DNA of 64,000 bases, taken from Chelativorans xinjiangensis. Lineage in GTDB: Bacteria; Pseudomonadota; Alphaproteobacteria; Rhizobiales; Rhizobiaceae. The stretch covers positions 1-64,000 of the forward strand of contig NZ_WQNH01000015.1 in the NCBI RefSeq assembly GCF_009812055.1, read 5' to 3'. The translations under genes and the position numbers were made by a program. The notes beneath the pieces are model-generated. The model had not been told where the DNA came from and searched no databases. It saw nothing but the letters and a program-made list of their open reading frames with translations. Positions 52,416-60,805 of this stretch are shown piece after piece; within the stretch, counting starts at the first letter, position 1; every line of letters starts with the position of its first letter.

Positions 52416-53987
52416 ATGAAAATAATCAAACATGCACTCGCCGCGGCCGCGCTGGCCGCGACCACCGCGTTGACAGCCCCGGCCATCGCCCAGGACAAGC
52501 TTTCGCTCGTGGTCAACGTCGTCCAGATCTTCGGCACCGTCGATCCGGCAAAGGTGACCGACTATACCGAGTATATGGCCGCGGTGAACCTCTATGACGG
52601 CCTCACCACCGTCACCAGCGAGGGCGAGGTTGTGCCGCAGCTTGCCGAAAGCTGGGAGGTTTCCGACGACAGCCAGACCTATACCTTCAAGCTCAAGGAA
52701 GGCGCGACATTCCAGGACGGCAGTCCGGTTGAAGCCAAGGACGTGGTCTACACCATGCAGCGCCTGCTCGCGCTCAACGAGGGCCCTGCCTATCTTTTCT
52801 CCGATCTTGTCCAGCCGGACAACATCAAGGCGATCGACGACAGCACGATCGAGATCAAGATCGATCGCGTCTATGCGCCCTTCATCTCGATCACGCCGCT
52901 GATCCTGGTGGTCAACTCCGACGTCGTCTCGGCCAAGGACGGCGAATGGGGCGAGGACTTCCTCGCTGAGAACAGCGCTGGCGCGGGCCCCTACAACTTG
53001 TCCGGCTGGACGCGCGGCGCCGAAATGATCCTGCAGCGGTACGACGGCTACCACGCCGGCTGGCCGAACGAGCGCCCGATCGACGAGCTTCGCTTTGTCG
53101 TGACGCGCGACGAGGCGACGGTGCGCGCGCTCGCGCAGCGCGGCGAACTCGGCATGTCGTCGCAGTATCAGAGCAGCGAGACCTACGAGGCGATCGAGAA
53201 GCTCGACAACTACAAGCTGATCGAGGCCTCGACGGCGACCGGCTTCTACCTCAAGGTCAACAACCAGCTCGCGCCGACCGACGACGTCCACATCCGCCGC
53301 GCCCTCGCCTATGCGATGGACTACGCGACGATCCGCGAGGTGATCTATCCGGGCGGCGAGATGAAGGGCGTCCTGTCGCCGCTCTTCGCGGAAGCCCATC
53401 TCGACGACCTGCCTTCGCCGGAATTCAGCCTTGAGAAGGCGTCCGAGGAGGTCGCAAAGTCGAAATATGCAGGCCAACAGCCGATCCGGATCAGCCACGC
53501 CTACGTCGCCAATACGCCGTTCGAGGAAGAGATCGGCCTGCTGTTCAAGTCGACGCTGGAATCGATTGGTTTCGCCGTCGACCTCCAGCCGGAACCTTGG
53601 AACCGCATCACCGAGCTTGCCACGTCGATCGAGACGACCCCGCACACCTCCCAGGTCTTCTACGGCCCGACCTATCCGTCACCCGACTCGGTGTTCTTCG
53701 TGCAGTACCACTCGCGTGCCGCCGGCACCTGGTCCTCGATGTCGTGGGTCAAGGATCCCGAGATCGACTCGCTCATCGACAAGTCGCGCGAGACGGTCGA
53801 CGAGGCCGAGCGCAACAAGCTCTACAAGGATATCCAGGCACACATGCACGAGACGATGGCCGAGATCCCGCTGCTGTCGCAGCTCAAGCGCATGGCCGCC
53901 CATTCCTGCCTGCAGGGCTATGCGGAAGTGCCTATGCAGAGCTGGGACTACGACTTCTCGCGCATGTGGTGGAAGTGCGAGGGGTAG
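52416..53987 (+). CDS. Dipeptide/nickel-type ABC substrate-binding protein
   Basis: A 523-residue family-5 solute-binding protein with a signal peptide (MKIIKHALAAAALAATTALTA, cleavage near AIAQD). The mature part has the DppA-type blocks VPQLAESWEVSDDSQTYTFKLKEG, ATFQDGSPVEAKDVVYTMQR and IRRALAYAMDYATI. It captures the solute for the permeases and ATPase encoded upstream. It is last in the operon, 61 bases after the second DUF917 gene, with AGAAGAGGA before the ATG. In most dpp operons this gene is first. Confidence 0.93.
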   Translation: MKIIKHALAAAALAATTALTAPAIAQDKLSLVVNVVQIFGTVDPAKVTDYTEYMAAVNLYDGLTTVTSEGEVVPQLAESWEVSDDSQTYTFKLKEGATFQDGSPVEAKDVVYTMQRLLALNEGPAYLFSDLVQPDNIKAIDDSTIEIKIDRVYAPFISITPLILVVNSDVVSAKDGEWGEDFLAENSAGAGPYNLSGWTRGAEMILQRYDGYHAGWPNERPIDELRFVVTRDEATVRALAQRGELGMSSQYQSSETYEAIEKLDNYKLIEASTATGFYLKVNNQLAPTDDVHIRRALAYAMDYATIREVIYPGGEMKGVLSPLFAEAHLDDLPSPEFSLEKASEEVAKSKYAGQQPIRISHAYVANTPFEEEIGLLFKSTLESIGFAVDLQPEPWNRITELATSIETTPHTSQVFYGPTYPSPDSVFFVQYHSRAAGTWSSMSWVKDPEIDSLIDKSRETVDEAERNKLYKDIQAHMHETMAEIPLLSQLKRMAAHSCLQGYAEVPMQSWDYDFSRMWWKCEG

Positions 53988-54007
53988 CTGGAGAAGATCA
54001 GCCGGGA

Positions 54008-54038
54008 GTCGGCGTCGACAGTGATCGTCGGCGCCGAC
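54008..54038 (+). terminator. Hairpin after binding-protein gene
   Basis: GTCGGCG / CGCCGAC stem of 7 bp with a 17-base loop, 20 bases after the binding-protein stop, in the gap between convergent operons. There is no T run, so termination is uncertain. Confidence 0.35.
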
Positions 54039-54082
54039 AGGCGTTCCTTCAGCTACAGCCGCCCAACACTTCCCGGGTCGCT

Positions 54083-55615
54083 CTAAACCGTCGTTTTGCC
54101 TTCGATTCCGGCTTGCTTCGGTTTCCTAATGGCCATGAAGTAGATGAACACGGCCAGCAGGGCGAGGAAGAACAAGCTATCGGGACTGGTCAGGAAAACT
54201 ATCGGATTGCCGTCGCTCAGGGACAGCGAGCGGCGCAGATATTGTTCGAGATCCGGCCCCAGAATGAAGCCCAGCAGAAGCGAGACGGTCGGATAGTTCT
54301 GCTGGCGCAGGAAGAAGGCCAGGATGCCGAAGAGCAGCGCCAGGGCCATCTGGAAGATCGAGAAGGTCGCAACATAGCTGCCGACCAGCGCGACCACGGC
54401 GATGCAGGCGTATAACAGCCCCTTGGGGATCGACACGATCCGTACGAACCATGGGCCGAGCAGGAACAGCGTCAGAGGTATGAGCACCAGCGCGCTGACG
54501 AAGAGCGAGGCGAACATGGGCGCGATGAGATCCGTCTGCGTTTCCAGCAGGCGCGGTCCCGGCTGCAGGCCGTTGATGACAAGCACACCCAGGACGATGG
54601 CCGTTGTGGGGTCACCAGGAATGCCGAACATGAGCATCGGCACAAAGGCGCCGCCGCACATGGAATTGTTGGCGGTTTCGGCCGCGGCGATGCCCTCGCG
54701 ACTGCCGTTGCCATAGGTGTCGGGGCGCCTCGAGCGGCGCTTGGCGTCGGCATAGGCTACGAAGGCCGCCATGGAGCCGCCGACGCCCGGCAGGATGCCG
54801 ATACCGTATCCCAGCAGCGTGCTTTTCAGATAGGTTATAATCCCGATCTCGCGGATCTGCGCGAAGGAGGGCAGGAAGTCGCGCCGGCGGATGGTTGCCG
54901 ATGCCGCCTGCGAAAGGGAAATCCGCAGATCGCCGTGGTTCTGGTGCGCCTGGTAGAGCACTTCGCTGATGGCGAAGGTGCCGATGATGATGGGCATCAT
55001 ATCGATGCCTTCCACAAGCATCTCGGTGCCGAAATTGAAACGCGGGATGGGCTGCATCACATCGATGCCGATCGTCGCGATCATGACGCCGAGCATGGTG
55101 GCGATCAGCCCCTTGGCGATGGCGTCGCGCTGGACGATGACGATGACCACGAGAGCGAATAGGACCAGCGAGAACTTGCCGGGGGTCTGGATCAGCAGCG
55201 ACGCCTTGGCCGCAAGCGGCATCAGGGCCATGAGCAGAAGCGCGCCCAAACTGCCGCCGATCATCGAGCCGAGGGCGGCATGGCCGAGCGCATTGGCGCC
55301 CTCTCCCTTTTTCATCAGCGCGTAACCCTCGATGGCCGTCATCATCGATGACGGCGCGCCGGGAATGTTGATCGTCGTCGCGGTGATGCTGCCGGCATAC
55401 ATACCCGACATGAAGATGGCAGCGCACATGACCAGCGCCGGCACCACATCCATGCTGTAGGTGATCGGCAGAAGCAGCGCGATCGCCAGGACAGAGGTCA
55501 GCCCGGGAACCGCGCCGAAGAAAGTGCCGATGACGAAGCCGAGCACCATGTAGGCCAGGACGTCCGGGCGGGCGAGCGTGGCGAAGCCCTGCGAGAGTTC
55601 GAGAAAGAAATCCAT
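54083..55615 (-). CDS. tctA: Tripartite tricarboxylate transporter, large permease (TctA)
   Basis: A 510-residue membrane protein with about 11-12 hydrophobic segments and the TctA signatures: LGFVIGTFFGAVPGLTSVLAIALLLP near the N-terminus, the GAPSSMMTAIEGYALMKKG loop and GILPGVGGSMAAFVAYADAKR. It is the ion-coupled channel for carboxylates such as citrate or aromatic acids. It overlaps tctB by one base. Gene order is tctC-tctB-tctA on the minus strand. Confidence 0.94.
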   Translation of the reverse strand: MDFFLELSQGFATLARPDVLAYMVLGFVIGTFFGAVPGLTSVLAIALLLPITYSMDVVPALVMCAAIFMSGMYAGSITATTINIPGAPSSMMTAIEGYALMKKGEGANALGHAALGSMIGGSLGALLLMALMPLAAKASLLIQTPGKFSLVLFALVVIVIVQRDAIAKGLIATMLGVMIATIGIDVMQPIPRFNFGTEMLVEGIDMMPIIIGTFAISEVLYQAHQNHGDLRISLSQAASATIRRRDFLPSFAQIREIGIITYLKSTLLGYGIGILPGVGGSMAAFVAYADAKRRSRRPDTYGNGSREGIAAAETANNSMCGGAFVPMLMFGIPGDPTTAIVLGVLVINGLQPGPRLLETQTDLIAPMFASLFVSALVLIPLTLFLLGPWFVRIVSIPKGLLYACIAVVALVGSYVATFSIFQMALALLFGILAFFLRQQNYPTVSLLLGFILGPDLEQYLRRSLSLSDGNPIVFLTSPDSLFFLALLAVFIYFMAIRKPKQAGIEGKTTV

Positions 55616-56079
55616 CAGATGATATCCAGAAGGGTCGGCAACCTGATCCCGAACACGAGCGCGAACAGCCCATAGAAGACGGCCGTCACCGCGATCGCGT
55701 AGAGCAGCCTGCGCAGCGGCCGGCCCTGCTGATAGTGGAAGATGTGAAACAGCGCGTAGACATAGAGGAGTGTCGCAAGGCTGTAGCCGAAAGGTTTGAA
55801 GAGGGCGATATAGGCGGCGGTCGCCAATACGACCGCCACAGGTTGCCAGAAGGCCCCCTTTCCACTCTCCTCATCCGAAGCCAGTTCGCGCCGAATGACA
55901 TAAACAAGTGCTGCATACATGAGCAAGGCTGCCAGCAGCGGCAGGAAGCGCGGCCCCACCAGCCCCTCGCTGAATTGCGGCGTGATCCGGAATGTCGCCA
56001 CAACGTAGATCGTCGTCAGAACAAGTAGGAACAGCGGCAAGAGAAGCCGCTTCCTCCAGCGCATTTCTCGCATTGCCAT
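55615..56079 (-). CDS. tctB: Tripartite tricarboxylate transporter, small permease (TctB)
   Basis: A 154-residue protein with four membrane segments (LLLPLFLLVLTTIYVVATF, FLPLLAALLMYAALVYVI, WQPVAVVLATAAYIALF, LLYAIAVTAVFYGLFALVF), the typical TctB topology. Sequence identity in this family is always low, so the call rests on topology, size and position between tctC and tctA. The gap to tctC holds a 12-bp GC hairpin. Confidence 0.9.
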   Translation of the reverse strand: MAMREMRWRKRLLLPLFLLVLTTIYVVATFRITPQFSEGLVGPRFLPLLAALLMYAALVYVIRRELASDEESGKGAFWQPVAVVLATAAYIALFKPFGYSLATLLYVYALFHIFHYQQGRPLRRLLYAIAVTAVFYGLFALVFGIRLPTLLDII

Positions 56080-56104
56080 CGGCGGCCTCCCGACAAGCTC
56101 GGGC

Positions 56105-56140
56105 GCGGCCGCCGGCAGGTCTCATCCCGCCGGCGGCCGC
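56105..56140 (-). other. GC-rich intercistronic hairpin between tctC and tctB
   Basis: A perfect 12-bp stem (GCGGCCGCCGGC / GCCGGCGGCCGC) with a 12-base loop, starting 7 bases after the tctC stop. There is no T run. It is in the same relative place as the hairpins after the binding-protein genes at 17290 and 59759. Confidence 0.75.
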
Positions 56141-56147
56141 ATCCGGT

Positions 56148-57125
56148 CTATTTCTTGATGATGCCCTGCTCGACCAGCATGTCCATCTGGTCGAACAGCG
56201 TCTGGCTTGTCTCGTCGGCCCACTGCGTGACCTCGTCAGTGCCGAGCCAGTCTGGAGTGACACCGACGCTGGCGACCCAGGTCTGGAACTCGTCGCTTTC
56301 AAGCGCCTCCTTGTAGGCCTGTTCGATGGCATTGATCGCCTCGTCGGGCGTGCCGGCCGGCGCCGCCAGCACGATGAAGCTGCCGATGCGCAGATCGAGG
56401 CCCGCTTCCTTGGCGGTGGGCACCGTGTTGAAGGTCGGGTTCGTGGTCTCGGAAAATTCGAGGATGCCGCGCACGTCTCCACTTTCCAGAAGTGGCGCGA
56501 AATCGCCGAGGCTGGTCGCCACCACATCGACCTCGTCGTTGAGAATAGCCTCTTTTTGAGGAGCCGCGCCGCCTGGATAGGCGATGATCTTGAACTTGGT
56601 ATCGGTCTCGTCCTGGAGCTGCAGGATCGCCAGATGCAGACGCGAGCCGATATTCTGGATCCCCACTTTCACCGAATCGGGGTTTTCCTTCACTGCGGCG
56701 AGGAGATCCTCGAAGGTGTCGTAAGGCGTGTCGGAATCGACGATGATCGCGTCCGGCTCGCTGGTGACACGGGCGATCAGCTTGAGCTTTTCCATATCGT
56801 AGCTGGGCAGCAGCCCCTGCCAGGGCACCGTCACCACGCTGTCATAGGTCAGTGCGCCAATCGTATAGCCGTCCGGGCGCGCGCTCATGACCTGCGATAT
56901 GCCGGTGGCGCTGATGCCGCCCTCAATGTTCTCCACATACATCGATGTACCGAGGTTCTTTTCGGCAATCGAGGTGAGTTTGCGCACGATGCCGTCGGTG
57001 CCACCGCCCGCGCCCCATGGCACGATGACGCGGATGTCCTTTTCCGGATAGTCGGCCAACGCCGCCGAGGAAGTGAACGCGCCCATGGCGCCGGCGGCCA
57101 GCAGTGTCAGAAATCTCTTGTGCAT
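56148..57125 (-). CDS. tctC: Tripartite tricarboxylate transporter binding protein (TctC)
   Basis: A 325-residue periplasmic binding protein of the Bug/TctC family. The signal peptide is MHKRFLTLLAAGAMGAFTSSAALA. The mature part has IRVIVPWGAGGGTDGIVRKL (carboxylate-binding loop 1), PDGYTIGALTYDS, KVGIQNIGSRLHLAIL and FNTVPTAKEAGLDL. AGGGAGAG precedes the ATG at 57125. It is the first gene of tctCBA and is preceded by a paired inverted repeat that is probably the operator of a GntR-type regulator. The substrate is unknown. Confidence 0.93.
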   Translation of the reverse strand: MHKRFLTLLAAGAMGAFTSSAALADYPEKDIRVIVPWGAGGGTDGIVRKLTSIAEKNLGTSMYVENIEGGISATGISQVMSARPDGYTIGALTYDSVVTVPWQGLLPSYDMEKLKLIARVTSEPDAIIVDSDTPYDTFEDLLAAVKENPDSVKVGIQNIGSRLHLAILQLQDETDTKFKIIAYPGGAAPQKEAILNDEVDVVATSLGDFAPLLESGDVRGILEFSETTNPTFNTVPTAKEAGLDLRIGSFIVLAAPAGTPDEAINAIEQAYKEALESDEFQTWVASVGVTPDWLGTDEVTQWADETSQTLFDQMDMLVEQGIIKK

Positions 57126-57625
57126 TTTCTCTCTCCCTGAATTGCAGTTCGCAGTCATTGCACGCGCCGCAGCCATGCGAACGCGCCCTTCAGGCGGGCG
57201 ATCCCTCGTGGCGGACCGCTCCCTTCCTCTCGCCGAGAGCCGAACGCTTCGGCGGCATACGACGGCGCCCGGCAAGCAGGTCGCCTGATCCGATGTGGCG
57301 CCAAGTCATATGATGACTTTGGAAAGTCGTCAAGATGACTCGCCGCCAGATGTCATTTTCAAGCAGCGGGTCGGCGCGCGGCAGCGCCTGAGCAAGCCGT
57401 CGGGATGCAGGTGATCACCTCTCACGCCGCAAAAAGCGTCCTCCTTCCATCCTCCGCAGTTCGCTTAATCTCCTTGGTCCGCACGTCCCCCGCCGGCAAG
57501 CCAGGGAGATCCGTGCGACCATGGGTCGGACAACCCCCGCGCCGGATTTCGCGTCAGGTTGGCGGGAGCCAAGTGGTACGATAAAACACACATTCATATG
57601 ATAAGCTGACACTCCGACATGGCTT
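57126..57625. other. Promoter region of tctCBA
   Basis: About 500 bases without a gene. Two dyads at 57303-57340 are the only clear regulatory signals. A related TTCATATGAT sequence near 57593 resembles the centre of the first dyad. Confidence 0.45.
57303..57340. promoter_or_regulatory. Paired operator upstream of tctC
   Basis: AAGTCAT-ATG-ATGACTT (57303-57319) is a perfect dyad, and AGTCGTC-AA-GATGACT (57325-57340) repeats it with one mismatch. Two similar dyads in tandem, 178 bases from the tctC start, look like the binding site of a dimeric regulator such as a GntR/FCD protein; the regulator is not identified. Confidence 0.6.
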
Positions 57626-57943
57626 TCATGCTTGGAAAAACGGCACCGGCTTCAGGATCTGATTCTTTTGGCTGACGAGATAGCCGGCCTCCGCGCTCAT
57701 CTCGAGATAGCGCTTCCAGGCGGGGTCTGTCTGGAGGGCGGCGCGTCGGGCCTCGCGGTCGGCAGCATCCTCATAGACCCAGATGTGGACATAGCTGTTG
57801 ACGTCGCCGGTCTCGACCGCGGCATAGACAACCGGCTTGCCCAGATGCTTCGACTGGATCGCCCAGCCATTGGCCTCGTATAGCGCCAAGTGCTTTCTGA
57901 TCGTGCCTGGGCGGCAGATGTAGGTGCGGTGGTCGAGTATCAT
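57626..57943 (-). CDS. NIPSNAP-family protein
   Basis: A 105-residue alpha/beta-barrel (dimeric ferredoxin-like) protein with the NIPSNAP pattern: MILDHRTYICRPGTIRKHLALYE, GDVNSYVHIWVYEDAADREARRAAL and WKRYLEMSAEAGYLVSQKNQILKPV. The role is unknown; relatives sit in aromatic and carboxylate catabolic operons. It overlaps the DctQ gene by ATGA and so is the last gene of the TRAP operon. The start at 57943 is given by that overlap. Confidence 0.88.
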   Translation of the reverse strand: MILDHRTYICRPGTIRKHLALYEANGWAIQSKHLGKPVVYAAVETGDVNSYVHIWVYEDAADREARRAALQTDPAWKRYLEMSAEAGYLVSQKNQILKPVPFFQA

Positions 57944-58455
57944 GCTTCGGTCTCTTGTGTTGCTGGATGGGACGACGTGAAGAAGATGCAAGCGTCGCAG
58001 CAAAGATGCGCCACGCTGTAGACGAACATTATGAAGCCCGAGAGCGGGATGGACGCGTAGAGGAAGGCCACGGGGATGTTCAGGATCGGCGTGAGAGCGC
58101 GGCTACGCAGCGTCAGATCAAGCCCGGTCCAGACCATCAGCCCGAGAAAGGCAAGCGACAGGAGGCCGAGCAGCACCCGCAGAGCTTCGCGCCGCACCCC
58201 CTCCCCCAGAGCTGTTTCCAGCCAGTCGACGCGAAAATGCTTCTTCTCGCGCCAGAGTGCAGCGGCGCCGATGAAGACCATCCAGGCGAACAACGCCTCG
58301 ACAACTTCATTGAACCAGGGCAGCGACCACAGGACGAGCGTCCGCGAGACCACATTGACGAAAAGCACGATGAAAAGGGCCGCCAGGCAGAAGCCGGCAA
58401 CGGCGCGCAGAGCAAGACCCACCGCATGGTCGATCGCTGTCAGGACGCTTCTCAT
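57940..58455 (-). CDS. TRAP transporter small permease (DctQ-like)
   Basis: A 171-residue protein with four membrane helices (LAALFIVLFVNVVSRTLVLW; VVEALFAWMVFIGAAALW; LGLLSLAFLGLMVWTGLDL; NIPVAFLYASIPLSGFIMFV) and the DctQ block AALWREKKHFRVDWL. It pairs with the DctM-like protein, whose gene follows the order DctP-DctM-DctQ here. Its start is 1 base after the DctM stop. Confidence 0.92.
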   Translation of the reverse strand: MRSVLTAIDHAVGLALRAVAGFCLAALFIVLFVNVVSRTLVLWSLPWFNEVVEALFAWMVFIGAAALWREKKHFRVDWLETALGEGVRREALRVLLGLLSLAFLGLMVWTGLDLTLRSRALTPILNIPVAFLYASIPLSGFIMFVYSVAHLCCDACIFFTSSHPATQETEA

Positions 58456-58456
58456 C

Positions 58457-59743
58457 TCACGGCCCCATCAACAGTGTCGGCAGCCAGATGGAGGCCGCCG
58501 GCAGCCAGGCGACGATGACGAGGACCACGACGAGGCCGGCGAAATAGGGCAGCAGCGCACGGCTTAGCCGCCCGACCGTCAGACCGCTGATGCTGGAGAC
58601 AGCGAACAACACCATGCCGACCGGCGGTGTCAGCAGGCCGAACATCGAGCACATGATCATGACAACACCGAACTGGACCGGGTCGATGCCGTATTGCTGC
58701 ACGACCGGCAGGAACAGCGGGACGCACAGCACGATGACGGCGATGCCCTCCAGGAACATGCCGAGCACCAGCAGGATCAGGATGACGATGCCCATGATGA
58801 CGGCGGGGCTGTCCGACAGGCCGAGCATCGCCGAAATGAGCTGGTTGGGGATGCGCTGGTGGATCAGGAGCCAGCCAAAGAAGCCAGCGGCGGCGATAAC
58901 GAACATTACCCGCACCGTGTGCACAAGCGTGTCCCAGAGCACGGCGGGCAGGTGTGCCCAGGTGATCTCGCGATAGACGAACATGGAGATCGCCAGCGCG
59001 TAGGCGGAGGCGACCACGCCGGCTTCCGTCGGCGTGAAGATGCCGCCGAAAATGCCGCCGATGATGATGACCGGCGTGAACAGCGACAGCGCCGAATCGG
59101 CGAAGCTGACCGCGATTTCGCGCAGCGAGGCCCGCGGTTCGCGCGGCATGCGGGTGAGAACGGAGACCAGATAGACCGAGGCCATCAGGGCGACGGCCAT
59201 GAGCAGCCCGGGAACGACGCCAGCCAGAAAGAGCTTCGTGACGGAGACGCCGGTGATCGACGAATAGAGCACGAAGGGAATGGACGGCGGGAAGACCGGC
59301 CCGATGGTCGACGAGGCAGCGGTGATGGCGGCGGAGAATTCCGGGTCGTAGCCGCGGTCGGTCATGGCCTTGAACTCCACCTGGCCGAGACCGGCGGCAT
59401 CGGCCACCGCTGCCCCCGACATGCCGGAAAAGATCAGGCTCGCCAGCACATTCACCTGACCGAGACCGCCGCGGATATGGCCGACGCAGGCATTGGCGAA
59501 GCGGAAGATGCGGCGGGTGATGCCGCCCGTGTTCATCAGGTTTCCCGCCAGGATGAAGAAGGGAATGGCAAGCAGCGTGAAGGCGGTGGTAGCTGAAAAC
59601 ATGCGCTGCGGCAGCATCGACAGAACTGCGAAATCGCCGGAGACGATGTAGAAGCCCGCAGCCACCGCGCCGAGGGCGACCGCAACCGGTACGCCGAGGA
59701 AGATGAGCGCAAGCAGACACAGGAGGATGACGAGGGCAAGCAT
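58457..59743 (-). CDS. TRAP transporter large permease (DctM-like)
   Basis: A 428-residue membrane protein with about 12 segments. Characteristic DctM blocks are FTLLAIPFFILAGNLMNTGGITRRIF, GMSGAAVADAAGLGQVEFKAM, AAITAASSTIGPVFPPSIPFVLYSS and the C-terminal LLTPPVGMVLFAVSSISG. It is the Na+-coupled channel for a carboxylate. The gap to the upstream DctP gene contains a perfect 14-bp hairpin, while DctQ follows after a single base. Confidence 0.95.
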   Translation of the reverse strand: MLALVILLCLLALIFLGVPVAVALGAVAAGFYIVSGDFAVLSMLPQRMFSATTAFTLLAIPFFILAGNLMNTGGITRRIFRFANACVGHIRGGLGQVNVLASLIFSGMSGAAVADAAGLGQVEFKAMTDRGYDPEFSAAITAASSTIGPVFPPSIPFVLYSSITGVSVTKLFLAGVVPGLLMAVALMASVYLVSVLTRMPREPRASLREIAVSFADSALSLFTPVIIIGGIFGGIFTPTEAGVVASAYALAISMFVYREITWAHLPAVLWDTLVHTVRVMFVIAAAGFFGWLLIHQRIPNQLISAMLGLSDSPAVIMGIVILILLVLGMFLEGIAVIVLCVPLFLPVVQQYGIDPVQFGVVMIMCSMFGLLTPPVGMVLFAVSSISGLTVGRLSRALLPYFAGLVVVLVIVAWLPAASIWLPTLLMGP

Positions 59744-59758
59744 GAAGCGGGTCCCGTT

Positions 59759-59789
59759 GGCCGGGAGGAAGGGCTCCTTCCTCCCGGCC
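59759..59789 (-). other. GC-rich intercistronic hairpin between DctP and DctM genes
   Basis: A perfect 14-bp stem (GGCCGGGAGGAAGG / CCTTCCTCCCGGCC) with a 3-base loop, 5 bases after the DctP stop and 15 bases before the DctM start. There is no T run on the coding strand. It is probably an mRNA 3'-end protector. Confidence 0.8.
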
Positions 59790-59794
59790 CGTTG

Positions 59795-60778
59795 TTATTT
59801 CTGGAGGAAACCGAGGAAGGTTTTCATGTTTTCCTCGCCCGCATATTCGGCCACACGCTCACGCGCGGGGCCCATAAGCGCCGCGAATGCCGAAAGATCG
59901 GGCCGTGTCACCTTCATACCCGCCGCCTCGAGCGCGGCGATCTCCTCCTGTTCCTGTTCCTCCACCAGCTTGCGCATCAGGGCGCCGGCGGCGGTGCTTT
60001 CCTCGCGGATGATGGTCTGCTGTTCCGGCGTCAGCCTGTCCCAGGAAGCCTTGGAAATCACATGCACCATGCTGTTGTAGACATGGCGGGTTAGCGCCAG
60101 GTGCTCCTGGAGTTCGTTGAGCTTGAAGTGATAGATCACGCCGATCGGGTTTTCCTGGCCGTCGACCACGCCCTGGTTGAGCGCGTTGGGCAACTCGGGA
60201 AAGGCGATCTGCGCCGTGCTCGCGCCAAGCCCCTCGACGGCGGCGACGATTTGCAGTTCCGGCGGCGTGCGCAGCTTCAGCCCCTTCACGTCGTCGGGCG
60301 CATTGATCGGGCGGACGCCGTTGGTGATGTTGCGGAAGCCGTATTCCCAGTGGCTGAGCATCACGAGCCCGTCTTCCTCCAGCCTGGGTGCCGCCCATTC
60401 CGTGAACGGGCCGTCGAGCACCTGATGGGCATGCTCGTAGTCGCGGAACGCGAAAGGCGTCATCACGGTCGCGAAGGCCTTTTCGTATTTGTCGAGCCCG
60501 CCATGGGTCGGCAGGTTCATATCGACGACGCCAAGAACGGTCTGTTCGAGCTGTTCGGGCGGCGAACCAAGCTCGTTGGCAGGATAGAGCTCGACCTCGA
60601 CCGCCCCACTCGTGCGCTCGGCGACACGCTCGGCAAACTGCTTCGCGGCGATGTGACCCGGATGGGTCTCGGCCGCGAAATGCGCCAGCTTGAGCGTCAC
60701 CTCGGCGGCGTGCGCCGCCAGCGGCGACATCATGGATATGGCGCCAATCGCAGCCAGTGCAGTCCGTCTTCCAAGCAT
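59795..60778 (-). CDS. TRAP transporter binding protein (DctP-like)
   Basis: A 327-residue periplasmic protein with a signal peptide (MLGRRTALAAIGAISMMSPLAAHA, cleavage before AEVTLKL). DctP blocks are LKLAHFAAETHPGHIAAKQFAERV, VELYPANELGS, LKLRTPPELQIVAAVEGLGA with the conserved carboxylate-binding Arg (KLRTP), and FPELPNALNQGVVDGQENP. It captures an organic acid for the TRAP permease. It is the second gene of the minus-strand operon, 27 bases after the dehydrogenase. Confidence 0.95.
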   Translation of the reverse strand: MLGRRTALAAIGAISMMSPLAAHAAEVTLKLAHFAAETHPGHIAAKQFAERVAERTSGAVEVELYPANELGSPPEQLEQTVLGVVDMNLPTHGGLDKYEKAFATVMTPFAFRDYEHAHQVLDGPFTEWAAPRLEEDGLVMLSHWEYGFRNITNGVRPINAPDDVKGLKLRTPPELQIVAAVEGLGASTAQIAFPELPNALNQGVVDGQENPIGVIYHFKLNELQEHLALTRHVYNSMVHVISKASWDRLTPEQQTIIREESTAAGALMRKLVEEQEQEEIAALEAAGMKVTRPDLSAFAALMGPARERVAEYAGEENMKTFLGFLQK

Positions 60779-60805
60779 GGTATCCTCCCTGTTATGCTTG
60801 TTGGG

